In this document: positions 35,345-43,425 of the stretch, one piece after another
How positions within the stretch are numbered: the stretch's first letter is position 1
Layout: each line of letters opens with the position of its first letter
Source: WHSP01 sp040905505
GTDB lineage: Bacteria > Gemmatimonadota > Gemmatimonadetes > Longimicrobiales > Longimicrobiaceae
Length of the DNA: 64,000 nucleotides
Assembly (NCBI GenBank): GCA_040905505.1
Contig: JBBDRL010000088.1
Location: forward strand, 29,124 to 93,123
Direction: 5' to 3'
The notes under the pieces: model-generated
The model's database searches: none
Told to the model about the DNA's origin: nothing
The model's input: the letters and a program-made list of their open reading frames with translations, nothing else
Program-made: the position numbers and the translations under genes

Positions 35345-36127
35345 GTGAGTGGTTCGATGACGAGACGCCGGCGTGGCTCGGAGGCAGGTGGACGCCAGAC
35401 TGCGGCTTCCCGGCGTTCGGACTCGAAGGGGGCGAATGACGTTCTCGAGTGGATCAAATCGTTCGCGATCGCGGTCCTGCTCTTCTTCGTCATCCGCACC
35501 TTCCTGATCCAGGCGTTCACGATTCCGTCGGGCAGTATGGAGAACACTCTACGGATCGGCGACTACCTGATGGCGAACAACGCCATTTTCGGTGCTCACA
35601 TTCCGTTTACCGACCTGCGGGCGCCCGCGTTTCGCGAGCCCGTTTTCGGTGACGTGGTCGTCTTCCGCCCCACTTACAACGATCCGATCATCGACGTCGT
35701 GAAGCGGGTGATTGGGGAGCCGGGGGACACGGTTCAGATGGTCGATCGGGTGGTGTATCGGAATGGCAACGCGCTGGAGGAGCCCTACCTGGAGCCGCAA
35801 TACCTGCCGGACGAATCGATCCAGCGCTTCGGGCCCGGCGGGTACCAGTGGCATTTCGACGCGCTGCCTGAGGAGGTCGACCCCGACACGTACGCTCCCA
35901 CGCGCGACAACTGGGGGCCGCTGGTCGTGCCAGAGGGTGAGTACCTGCTGCTCGGCGACAACCGCGATCAGTCACTGGACTCGCGCTACATGGGATTCGT
36001 CCCGCGCGAGGTGATCCGTGGGAAGGCACTCTTCATCTACTATTCGATCGATCCGTTCGTGGACCGGCCATTCCCCCGGTTCGTCACCGCCGTCCGATGG
36101 GACCGCATCGGCTCGGTGATCCGCTAG
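35345..36127 (+). CDS. lepB: Signal peptidase I
   Basis: This 260-residue membrane protease cleaves signal peptides from exported proteins. An N-terminal cytoplasmic basic segment precedes one membrane helix (FAIAVLLFFVIRTFLIQAF). The catalytic Ser64 is in PSGSMENTL and Lys120 in DVVKRVIGEPGD, and the family motif LLLGDNRDQSLDSRYMGFV follows. GTG 35345 has GGAGAG nearby; ATG 35357 is a second possibility. Its stop overlaps tail to tail with the HD-GYP gene by four bases. Confidence 0.95.
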   Translation: MSGSMTRRRRGSEAGGRQTAASRRSDSKGANDVLEWIKSFAIAVLLFFVIRTFLIQAFTIPSGSMENTLRIGDYLMANNAIFGAHIPFTDLRAPAFREPVFGDVVVFRPTYNDPIIDVVKRVIGEPGDTVQMVDRVVYRNGNALEEPYLEPQYLPDESIQRFGPGGYQWHFDALPEEVDPDTYAPTRDNWGPLVVPEGEYLLLGDNRDQSLDSRYMGFVPREVIRGKALFIYYSIDPFVDRPFPRFVTAVRWDRIGSVIR

Positions 36128-36864
36128 GGCGCCGACTCTGCCGTCGCCTCCTCGCGACGGCCCCTGCCGGCGATCTCTACCCAGCGCGTCCATACATTCT
36201 CCCGCTCGACTTGGGCGACCACCGCCGGGTCGAAGCGTGACTCCGCCCCCCTTCGTAGCTCCCGCAACGCCTGATCGGGCTCGAGAGGGCTGTGATACGC
36301 ACGCGGCTGGGTCAGCGCGTCGAACACGTCGGCGACGCTGATCAGCCTCGACTCCAGCGGGATCTCCTTCCCGGCCAAACCTTCCGGGTAGCCGTTTCCA
36401 TCCCAGCACTCGTGGTGCGCTTCCACGATATCCGCGATACCCGGGTGGATGGGCTCGAGCGGCTCCAGAATGTCGGCGCTCTCGTGCGGGTGCTGGTTGA
36501 TCCGCTCCCGGTCGGCTGCCGAGAGGGGCTCGCAGCTGTGGAGAATGTGGAAGAAGCGGTCGTCGATCTTTCCGAGGTCGTGGAGCAGTGCAGCCAGCCG
36601 GAGCGTGGAGTGGCGGCCCCGTGAGATGCCATATACCGTGGCGAGGGCATCGGTCAGATCCGCGACCCTGCGCGAGTGCCGTTCGGTGACGGGATCGCCG
36701 GCACTGAGTGCATTGAGAAGCAGTTCGACGAGCACGCGATGGATCCGGGCCGTCTCCGCTCGCCGCGATCGCACGTCCGCGCTCCAGGCGGCAGCGACGA
36801 CGGCGGCCCCGCCGAGGGCTCCCGCGATGCCCGTGAGGGGGGCGGTCCAGCGCGTGATGTGCAT
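36124..36864 (-). CDS. HD-GYP-type phosphohydrolase, membrane anchored
   Basis: This 246-residue protein has one N-terminal membrane helix (GIAGALGGAAVVAAAW) and an HD domain with LLHDLGKID (His95, Asp96) and HHECWDGNGYPEGL, the latter being the GYP signature. Such domains usually degrade cyclic di-GMP. The full HD-GYP pattern makes this role likely, though activity is inferred. ATG 36864 is taken as start; no strong ribosome site is present. It is a single gene convergent with lepB. Confidence 0.85.
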   Translation of the reverse strand: MHITRWTAPLTGIAGALGGAAVVAAAWSADVRSRRAETARIHRVLVELLLNALSAGDPVTERHSRRVADLTDALATVYGISRGRHSTLRLAALLHDLGKIDDRFFHILHSCEPLSAADRERINQHPHESADILEPLEPIHPGIADIVEAHHECWDGNGYPEGLAGKEIPLESRLISVADVFDALTQPRAYHSPLEPDQALRELRRGAESRFDPAVVAQVERENVWTRWVEIAGRGRREEATAESAP

Positions 36865-36976
36865 GCCAGCGGGGCCGGGGATCGGGTCGGGCCATGAGGC
36901 GCGGGCGGACGGTACGTGCGCCCAAAATCGTTGCGGACTGACGCACAAGGTGAGCCAGAGGGGGAGGTAGCCGGCT

Positions 36977-38161
36977 TCAGGGTGCGTGGCAGCAATCCCG
37001 CAAGCAGTCGAAGAGCGCCGACATGTCCTCGCGTGTGCTGTAGAGGTGGGGGGAGATGCGGATCGAATCGCCGCGGACGGAGACCGAGACCCGTCTTCGC
37101 GTCAGGGCTTCCTGAAGACGGGTGCGGTCGAAAGTGGCGGGGGGCCGAAGACCGAAGAGGTGAGACCCTCTCCAATCTGCGTCTTCGATGCCGAATCCCA
37201 GCTCGCGAACGTCGGCGACGAAGGGGGGCAGCAGATCACCGCAATACTGCTGGATTCGCTCGGCACCCCATTCCGTCACCAGCTCGAGCGCCGTCCGGAG
37301 CATCGGCAGGAGTATGAAGTTGCTTCGTTCTCCGACGTCGAACCGAGCCGCGCCAGGGCGATACTCGTCGACGTAGCTCGTCAGCTCGCTGAATCTCTCA
37401 CTTCCAGATCTGCCCAGCCAGGTCTCCTCGAGCGGCTCGGCGTCGTCGAAGCGAGGGCCGAAGAACGCCAGCGCGGTGGAATACGGCCCCATGAGCCACT
37501 TGTAACCCGCCGCCACGAGCAGGTCGGGCTGGACGGTGCCGACATCGAAGGGCAGCGCACCGAGCGACTGCGTTCCGTCGACGACCAGCGCCGCTCCGAC
37601 CTCGCGCGCCCTCCTCCCGATCCGGTCCAGGTCGAATCGGGTCCCGTCGGTCCAGTGAACGTGTGGGAGCGCGACTACCGCCGTTCCCTCGTCTATGGCC
37701 GCGAAGACGCGGTCATTCCACGCCTCGCCGCGACTTCCGCTCGCCGGCGGAGCTGCGGCCCGCACCTGGAGCCCCAGTCGTTCCGCGTGCTTACGCCAGA
37801 CGTGTACGTTGCTCGGGAACTGCTCGGCCGTGAGGACGACGTTCGTGGCACTGGACCTTCCGGCGCCACGTAGAAGGTGGCGGGCGGCGATGGACATCGT
37901 GTACGAGACCGAAGGTTGGATCGCGATGCGGGCCGGGTCAGGGGCCCGCGCGAGCTGCGCGAAGAGCGTCCGCACGCGGTCGCTCTCGGCGAAGAAGTCT
38001 TCGACACCGATCGTAGTCGGATCGTTCTTCCTCAGCAGCCCCGCCATTCCCGCATCGGCGACGGCGCGGTGCTGCGGCGACATGTAGGCGCAGTTCAGGT
38101 AGTGCAGGTCGGCAGGAAGCTGGAACTCGTGCTCGAGACATCCGAGCGGAACACTCTCCAT
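36977..38161 (-). CDS. Class V aminotransferase-fold PLP enzyme
   Basis: This 394-residue fold-type I PLP enzyme has the general pattern of class V aminotransferases (cysteine desulfurase, kynureninase and isopenicillin-N epimerase group). The PLP Lys is in VAAGYKWLMGPYS and the PLP-pyridine Asp in LVVDGTQSLGA. HVHWTDGTRFDL precedes it as in this family. The Cys loop typical of NifS-like desulfurases is not evident, so an epimerase or transaminase is more likely. It is seven bases after the NRDE gene and co-transcribed with it. Confidence 0.82.
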   Translation of the reverse strand: MESVPLGCLEHEFQLPADLHYLNCAYMSPQHRAVADAGMAGLLRKNDPTTIGVEDFFAESDRVRTLFAQLARAPDPARIAIQPSVSYTMSIAARHLLRGAGRSSATNVVLTAEQFPSNVHVWRKHAERLGLQVRAAAPPASGSRGEAWNDRVFAAIDEGTAVVALPHVHWTDGTRFDLDRIGRRAREVGAALVVDGTQSLGALPFDVGTVQPDLLVAAGYKWLMGPYSTALAFFGPRFDDAEPLEETWLGRSGSERFSELTSYVDEYRPGAARFDVGERSNFILLPMLRTALELVTEWGAERIQQYCGDLLPPFVADVRELGFGIEDADWRGSHLFGLRPPATFDRTRLQEALTRRRVSVSVRGDSIRISPHLYSTREDMSALFDCLRDCCHAP

Positions 38162-38168
38162 CGTCAAC

Positions 38169-38936
38169 TCACAGCTCGAATTTGTCTTCGCCGACAGTCT
38201 CGCCCTTCTCGTCGAAGCGGCGTTCGGCGAAGTGAATCCCCCCGTCGCGGCGGATCAGGAGGGCTGTGGAGGAGCGGGTGCCGTAGCCCGGCGTCCTGAT
38301 GAATGCCGCGGACAGGGCCCGCTCGAGCTCCAGCGTCACCCCTGTAGCGGGTAGCTCGTGCTCGGCGGCGAGGGTCCGGTCGAGGAGCAGGTCGAGGAGC
38401 CGCTCCGGAGCGAGGTCGTCGGGGCTCGCGATCAGGTCCGATAGTGCGGTCTTCCCGCGCGTGACCTTCGGCCAGGGCGTGTCGAGCAGGTGATTGCTCA
38501 GCCCGTAGATGCCAGCGCCCAAAGGACGCCGGGGGGTTGATCCGGGGGCCCGGTTCGAGCTCCAGAAGACGCGGTGCCGATCCGCCGCCAGGAGGTTGTA
38601 GCCACTGAAGTCTCCTCTGGCCGCCTCCAGCTCCGCCAGGTACCCTTCGGGACTCTGGCGGCCAGTAACGAAGTCGCTCACGAGGTGACCGCGGGAGCGC
38701 GCCAGCCGCTCGAACTCGGAAGGGTCCCGATAGTTGGTGACAGCCGCCCAGCGCCCGCTTCTGGTCACCGCCAGCCAGGTGCCTCCCATGCGCAGGTCGC
38801 GCCCGCCCAGGACCTCCGGCGCGTCGTCCCACATCCCCGCCGGCGCGGTGGGCCGGTCGTGGAACTCGTCCCGATTGGCGGCCAGCACCAGGCTGTAGGC
38901 CGGGTGGATGTCGTGGGCGAAAAGGACAAGGCACAT
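38169..38936 (-). CDS. NRDE (TANGO2-like) family protein
   Basis: This 255-residue protein starts with the family signature MCLVLFAH and AANRDEFHDRP, which names the NRDE family and includes the N-terminal Cys2 of the Ntn-hydrolase-like fold. GGRDLRMGGTWLAVTRSGRWAA and GLSNHLLDTPWPK are further conserved blocks. Eukaryotic TANGO2 has been linked to heme or lipid handling; bacterial roles are unclear. Length fits the family. Confidence 0.88.
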   Translation of the reverse strand: MCLVLFAHDIHPAYSLVLAANRDEFHDRPTAPAGMWDDAPEVLGGRDLRMGGTWLAVTRSGRWAAVTNYRDPSEFERLARSRGHLVSDFVTGRQSPEGYLAELEAARGDFSGYNLLAADRHRVFWSSNRAPGSTPRRPLGAGIYGLSNHLLDTPWPKVTRGKTALSDLIASPDDLAPERLLDLLLDRTLAAEHELPATGVTLELERALSAAFIRTPGYGTRSSTALLIRRDGGIHFAERRFDEKGETVGEDKFEL

Positions 38937-38944
38937 GGGGGGGG

Positions 38945-39037
38945 AGCTATCGGCTATCGGTCATCGGCTACGATACGAGCAGGCCGCATCGTTCGGGCCG
39001 CGGGAGGCCGAGACTGCCGAAGCTGATAGCTGATATC
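38945..39037. repeat. Short inverted CTATCGG/CTATCAG repeats
   Basis: CTATCGGCTATCGGTCATCGG (split over two units) at the left and, in the opposite orientation, two copies of GCTATCAG at the right (39020-39037) flank a ~45-base spacer between the NRDE and DUF1499 genes. It looks like a remnant of a dispersed short repeat. Confidence 0.4.
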
Positions 39038-39041
39038 CCCT

Positions 39042-39815
39042 TCAACCCACCACATCGGCGATATATTCCCGCACGCGCCGAGCGTTGGTGCCCATGTCGC
39101 CTCGGCCGATCCGCGACTTGGAACGCACGTCCAGCACCGTCCGGCCGTCGAGTGGCGTGAGTCGGATCACCACGTCGTCGTAGAAGCCGAACCAGAAGGT
39201 CCGATCAGTCGCCTCGATTCGCCCATCGGCAGGGTTCGCGTCCACGATCTCCCAGCCCTGAGCCGCGGCCGCGTCGAGCGCGCGCTGGAAGGCGCGGTCG
39301 GCGGGAAGGTCGAGGATGACGGGTCGAATCTCGGGGAAAGCGCGACGCTGCTGGACCGCGGTTTCCTCTCCACCGTACTCGACGGGATTGGGCGCGTCGG
39401 CCCGCAGCGGAGCGACCGCCACGAAGGGAGGTGGGTTCTCGGTGTCCGTGGTGATATCGTGAATCGGGGGTGCGCCGGCAGCGGCACGCTGGTTCAACCA
39501 GGGGACGCCGACCACCAGAAGCCCGAGGAGGAGAGCGGCCGCGGCTGCCGCGAGACCGCGCCGCGGCCCGTTCGGCCGAGCACGATACAGGGCGACCGCC
39601 CCGAGCGCGATCGTGAGGATTCCGCCGTACGCGGCCCAGCGGAGCATGCTGAACCCCGTTCGGAAATTCCACAGACCCCAGCGTGATCCGAAGCCCGCCA
39701 TCACGCCGATCACGGTCACCAGGATCGCGAAGGCGAGGACGCCGAGAGCGAGTCGAGAGAGCGGCTTGTGCGCTGGCTTGGACGGGTTCGGCTGGATCTC
39801 GCTGTCGTTTGTCAT
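39042..39815 (-). CDS. DUF1499 domain membrane protein
   Basis: This 257-residue protein has three membrane helices (LALGVLAFAILVTVIGVMAGF, a second at about 60-80, and LAAAAAALLLGLLVVGV) and then a soluble DUF1499 domain (ALDAAAAQGWEIVDANP, RIEATDRTFWFGFYDDVVIRL and RSKSRIGRGDMGTNARRV). DUF1499 has no established reaction. It is 24 bases after the lipoprotein gene in the same direction, so the two are likely in one operon. Confidence 0.82.
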   Translation of the reverse strand: MTNDSEIQPNPSKPAHKPLSRLALGVLAFAILVTVIGVMAGFGSRWGLWNFRTGFSMLRWAAYGGILTIALGAVALYRARPNGPRRGLAAAAAALLLGLLVVGVPWLNQRAAAGAPPIHDITTDTENPPPFVAVAPLRADAPNPVEYGGEETAVQQRRAFPEIRPVILDLPADRAFQRALDAAAAQGWEIVDANPADGRIEATDRTFWFGFYDDVVIRLTPLDGRTVLDVRSKSRIGRGDMGTNARRVREYIADVVG

Positions 39816-39839
39816 CGCCGCGCTCCTGGTCGATTCGGG

Positions 39840-40577
39840 TCAGTACGGATATGGCGGAAGTTCGTTGTACGGCTCCCCGCGGCGCCCACTCTCTACGCCG
39901 ACGGGTGGACCTTCCCGGCCGTCGTCGATCGGTGGACGTTCTGGATAATAGTCGTCCGGCGCCCGTTCGTCACCGATCCATGGCCTACGAAGCCTCTCGT
40001 CGGGGGGAAGGAGAGCGCCACGGGCGGGGCGGGTCGGGCGGTCGGGCAGTACGGGCTGACGCCCGGGCTCGCGCGTGTCGTCTGCGTACGGCGGGCGCCG
40101 GTCGAACGTCGTCGGATCCTCACGGCTCGGGCCCGAAGGGTACGGGGCGTTCTGGTTGCGGCTGGCCGGACTGTCGTAAACGGCCGCGTCCCGGTCGTAG
40201 TAAGGGCCGGGCTCCGCAGTGTAGCCTTCCATCCACGGTGCTGCTTCGTCCGCGCTGATGCCGGGATCGGGCGCGCTCTCGACGGAGGGGGAGATAGCGT
40301 GGCCCAGGCCGCTCGTATCGAAGGGGATCCCGGTTCGGCGCTCGAGAGCCTCGTCCAGAGCCCGCAGGGCGCCGATATAGTTCGCCATCGCGTCAGTGCC
40401 CATGTCGATGTACTTCTCGAACATCTGCACGCACTCTTCAGAGCCGGCTTCCAGGGCCGCCTCTGTGCAGCCTTCGCGCGCGGCATCGATCTCCTGCGCG
40501 ATCTCGGTGGCGTCCTGGTCGCACCCTGCGATCATCGCGGCGGCGAGGGTGGCGACCAGGGCGCCGCGTCGGCGCAT
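39840..40577 (-). CDS. Hypothetical lipoprotein, Pro/Asp/Arg-rich
   Basis: This ~245-residue protein has a lipoprotein signal peptide (MRRRGALVATLAAAMIAGC) with lipobox IAGC. The first 70 mature residues are helical with two Cys (REGCTEAALEAGSEECVQMF), possibly a disulfide. The rest is low-complexity, rich in Pro, Asp, Arg and Tyr, and probably disordered. An alternative start at 40610 adds 11 residues. It is not recognised as a known family. Confidence 0.6.
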   Translation of the reverse strand: MRRRGALVATLAAAMIAGCDQDATEIAQEIDAAREGCTEAALEAGSEECVQMFEKYIDMGTDAMANYIGALRALDEALERRTGIPFDTSGLGHAISPSVESAPDPGISADEAAPWMEGYTAEPGPYYDRDAAVYDSPASRNQNAPYPSGPSREDPTTFDRRPPYADDTREPGRQPVLPDRPTRPARGALLPPDERLRRPWIGDERAPDDYYPERPPIDDGREGPPVGVESGRRGEPYNELPPYPY

Positions 40578-40660
40578 GAACGATAGGAGCGGGCGGTTGA
40601 TTATCATCATCCCACGACTGGTTGGGCTCGAGAAAAAGTCGTTCGATACTGTGGCCACGG

Positions 40661-40703
40661 CTTTACGACGGCTGACGCGTGGCCGGACCGGGCCGTCGTA
40701 AAG
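40661..40703. promoter_or_regulatory. 12-base-pair perfect inverted repeat
   Basis: CTTTACGACGGC (40661-40672) and GCCGTCGTAAAG (40692-40703) form a perfect 12-bp stem with a 19-base loop, between the lipoprotein gene start and the end of the gene at 40713. There is no T run, so it could be an operator or a rho-dependent attenuator. Confidence 0.55.
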
Positions 40704-40712
40704 TTCGATCCC

Positions 40713-41117
40713 TCAAATCTTCGAGAACGGACCGACCGTTCCCGCGGCCCGCAGCCGGCTCAGGTCGGCGTCGGTGAGGTCGGCGAGCCGATGGCCTCCG
40801 TGGTACTCCGACCAGAGCACGAGACCGGTCGGCGCGGCGAAACGAAGTGTGAGAACCGAGGCGCGAGCGACGCTCGGGCCGCGTACCCGGTCCGGGTCCC
40901 GGGGGGCTTCAACGCACCAGCGAATCGTGCCCTCCAGCCAGTAGCGGCGGAAGGCGTACTCTCCAGCGCGGCCCCGGCCGGCTCGAGGCAGCCAGACGTG
41001 GAGCTCATTTCGGCGTTCCGAACGCTGGTGGTAGATCAGCACGTGCCACGGCTCTGCCGCCAGTTCCGAGGCAAGAACCCACTCCCCCGAGTTCAGGATC
41101 AGGACATCCATAGCCAT
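40713..41117 (-). CDS. Hypothetical protein (134 aa)
   Basis: This protein is not recognised. It has a mixed beta pattern (MDVLILNSGEWVLASE, then WHVLIYHQRSERRNELHVWLP, then YWLEGTIRWCVEAP) suggesting a small beta-sandwich or ligand-binding fold, and a helical end. ATG 41117 is chosen since GAGAGGG lies about nine bases before it. It is a single minus-strand gene, divergent from moaB. Confidence 0.55.
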   Translation of the reverse strand: MAMDVLILNSGEWVLASELAAEPWHVLIYHQRSERRNELHVWLPRAGRGRAGEYAFRRYWLEGTIRWCVEAPRDPDRVRGPSVARASVLTLRFAAPTGLVLWSEYHGGHRLADLTDADLSRLRAAGTVGPFSKI

Positions 41118-41499
41118 CGACGTCGCCCTCTCGGAGGGGAATAGGCACATTACCATCAGGAGTTTCGACAGCAGTAGCTCGGAACTTGAACTGCTTTCGT
41201 CTCGGCCCTCCCTACACTCACCCGAGTGAGGGAAAGTCGCTGTTGCGATCAGGTGGAGATCCAACGAGCCGTGCGTCCGATTCTGGCGTTGCGAACACGC
41301 AGCCCTTCGGCCCGGTAACGCTTCGGGGCTGCTGGCTGGACTTCCGCCGCGCGAGGGCGGACGCGAGCATCGCGTTGGGGGCTACGATGGGGACGGAATG
41401 CGGGGTGACCCGCCCATCCGGGGATGACAGGGCGGCCGGCGAAACGTAATGTGTTTCTGGCGAGCTGCGTGGCGCCCCCTTCCCACCAGGAGCCCTTCC
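41118..41499. other. Intergenic region, no gene supported
   Basis: These 382 bases separate divergent genes. A short stem (CTCAC-CCGA-GTGAG, 41217-41230) and a stem GCAGCCC/GGGCTGC (41299-41305, 41326-41332) are visible. Open frames here lack ribosome sites and protein-like sequence. No clear sigma70 promoter was found. Confidence 0.6.
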
Positions 41500-42018
41500 A
41501 TGAGCAGCACCAGCAGCACCAGTCACCGAGAGGCGGCTGCGGAACGCGGGCCGATCCGCGTTGGTGTGGTCACGGTCAGCGACAGTCGAACCCCCGAAAA
41601 CGATACCAACGGCATCTTTCTTCGCGAGCGGATCACGGCCGCCGGTCACCTACTCGCGGGATATCGACTCGTTCCTGACGAGCCCGAAGAAGTCGTTGCC
41701 GCGTTGGATGAGCTCGCAGCCCCCGACGGCGCGCGCATCATCCTCTTCAATGGGGGCACAGGCGTCTCGCGCCGAGACAACACGTACGACGCGATCGCGG
41801 GGCGGCTGGAGAAGACGCTGCCGGGGTTCGGCGAGCTCTTTCGGATGCTGAGCTGGGAGCAGGTCGGCTCGGCAGCGATGCTCTCCCGCGCCGTCGCCGG
41901 CGTTTATCGCGGTGCGGTCGTCTTCTCCACTCCAGGGTCCCCCGCCGGAGTCCGCCTGGCATGGGAGAAACTGATCGAGCCCGAGATACAGCACCTGGCA
42001 TGGGAGGTCGGCCGGTAG
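41500..42018 (+). CDS. moaB: MogA/MoaB-type molybdenum cofactor protein
   Basis: This 172-residue protein resembles MoaB/MogA, which adenylates molybdopterin before molybdenum insertion. The molybdopterin-binding motifs are present: VVTVSDSRTPENDTNG, FNGGTGVSRRDNTYDAI and PGFGELFRMLSWEQVGSAAMLSRA. AGGAG at 41488-41492 supports ATG 41500. It would supply cofactor to molybdoenzymes such as the NapA-like protein at the right end of the window. MoaB and MogA cannot be distinguished with certainty from sequence alone. Confidence 0.85.
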   Translation: MSSTSSTSHREAAAERGPIRVGVVTVSDSRTPENDTNGIFLRERITAAGHLLAGYRLVPDEPEEVVAALDELAAPDGARIILFNGGTGVSRRDNTYDAIAGRLEKTLPGFGELFRMLSWEQVGSAAMLSRAVAGVYRGAVVFSTPGSPAGVRLAWEKLIEPEIQHLAWEVGR

Positions 42019-42037
42019 CAGCGGCTGTGCGGGTTTC

Positions 42038-42066
42038 TTGACACTCCTATTGCGCCGATCTATCAT
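42038..42066 (+). promoter_or_regulatory. Strong sigma70 promoter, short leader
   Basis: A perfect TTGACA (42038-42043), a 17-base spacer and TATCAT (42061-42066) precede the HD-domain gene at 42079. Transcription would start about 42073, giving a leader of only about six bases with no ribosome site. Confidence 0.75.
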
Positions 42067-42078
42067 ACTGACCATTCC

Positions 42079-43425
42079 ATGCATTCGCCGATTCGGTCCG
42101 CCGCAGACGACTTCGAGGTCGTTCGCGACCCTCTTTGGAATACGATCCGGCTCGATCCGCTTGCCCTGCGGATCATCGACACGCCGGCATTTCAGCGGCT
42201 CCGGCATATCAAGCAGCTCGGGCACGCCTACCTGGTGTATCCCGGCGCCACACATACGCGATTCGATCACGCGCTCGGCGTATATCACCTGGCGCGCCGA
42301 ACCCTGCACCTGCTCGCGGAGCGAGGTGAGTTAAGGGAGGTGGAGCCGGTGCATTGCCGGATCGCGTCGTATGCTGCGCTGTTGCACGACATCGGACATT
42401 ACCCGTTCTCGCACGCTCTGGAGGAGCTGGGACCGGAGCAGCTCGCGGAGCATCATGAGTCGCTGACCGCCCGATTCCTGGAATCGCCGGAGCTAGCGAG
42501 GGTGCTCGCCGAACTGGACGATGGAGCGGCTCGAGCGATCGAGCAGATGATAAGGGGCGAGAGCGCGTCGCCACTACAAGGGCTGGTCGCGGGGAGTCTG
42601 GACCTCGACAAGATCGAGTACCTGAATCGCGATGCGCACTTCTGCGGAGTTCCGTATGGCACGGTCGACGTGGACCGACTGATCCACGCGCTGACGCTGC
42701 TCCGGGACCCGGGGACCCAGCGGCTGGAGATCGGCATCCATGAGAAGGGGCTGTCCGCGCTCGAGTCGCTGCTGTTCGCCAAGTATCAGATGTTCAGGAA
42801 CGTCTACTGGCACCATGGCGTCCGGGCGGCGACGGTGCTGTACAAGCGCGCGGTGCAGGATGCCATTGTAGCGGGCCTGCTCTCCTCCGACGACCTCGTG
42901 GGCCGGACGGATGAGGGCCTGCTCGGGCTGCTGGAGGCGCGCGCAACGGCATCGGACGAGCCCGCTGCCCGACGCCTTCTGGAACGTTGGCTGCCTTCGC
43001 TGCGCAACCGGCGCCTTCCGAAGCGTGTGTTGGAGCTGCCGGGGGAGGCGGTCCGCGAGCTCGGAATCGCGGAATGGTACTACGATCGTCCCGATTTGCA
43101 GCGGAAGCTGGAGGAGCGGATCGCGGGGGAGCTGGAGCTCCCGACTGGCAGCGTCTTCATCGACTATCCGGAGAAGCCGCACATGATGGGACTCGATCTA
43201 CTGTTGCTGCAGAGAGACGGCGGGATCGTGCGGCTGCCGGAGAGAGGTCACTCGGGCCTCATCGATCTACCGCGTATCGCGGACCAGCTCTACCATTCGG
43301 CCCGCGTGCTGCGGATCTTCAGCACTGAGCGGCGAACGCTCGCGGAAGGTTCGATTCTGGACCTCCTGGCCGAGCCGGCTTCTCGCCTCGAGAGCCGCCT
43401 GGAATCGGCAACCCCCCTGCTATGA
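42079..43425 (+). CDS. HD-domain phosphohydrolase (dGTPase-like)
   Basis: This 448-residue protein has the HD superfamily pattern: LGHAYLVYPGATHTRFDHALGVYHLA (first His), LLHDIGHYPFSHALEE (HD pair), then DLDKIEYLNRDAHFCGV (second Asp). The order and the N-terminal RRLxHIKQLG-like segment match the YpbG/SAMHD1-like dNTPase group. The substrate is inferred as a nucleotide. It overlaps the next signalling gene by ATGA, so the two are translationally coupled. Confidence 0.87.
   Translation: MHSPIRSAADDFEVVRDPLWNTIRLDPLALRIIDTPAFQRLRHIKQLGHAYLVYPGATHTRFDHALGVYHLARRTLHLLAERGELREVEPVHCRIASYAALLHDIGHYPFSHALEELGPEQLAEHHESLTARFLESPELARVLAELDDGAARAIEQMIRGESASPLQGLVAGSLDLDKIEYLNRDAHFCGVPYGTVDVDRLIHALTLLRDPGTQRLEIGIHEKGLSALESLLFAKYQMFRNVYWHHGVRAATVLYKRAVQDAIVAGLLSSDDLVGRTDEGLLGLLEARATASDEPAARRLLERWLPSLRNRRLPKRVLELPGEAVRELGIAEWYYDRPDLQRKLEERIAGELELPTGSVFIDYPEKPHMMGLDLLLLQRDGGIVRLPERGHSGLIDLPRIADQLYHSARVLRIFSTERRTLAEGSILDLLAEPASRLESRLESATPLL

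Noticed and set aside
41186..41449. 87-codon frame in the 41118-41499 gap
   Set aside because: It has no ribosome site and no protein-like pattern, and it lies between two promoter regions.
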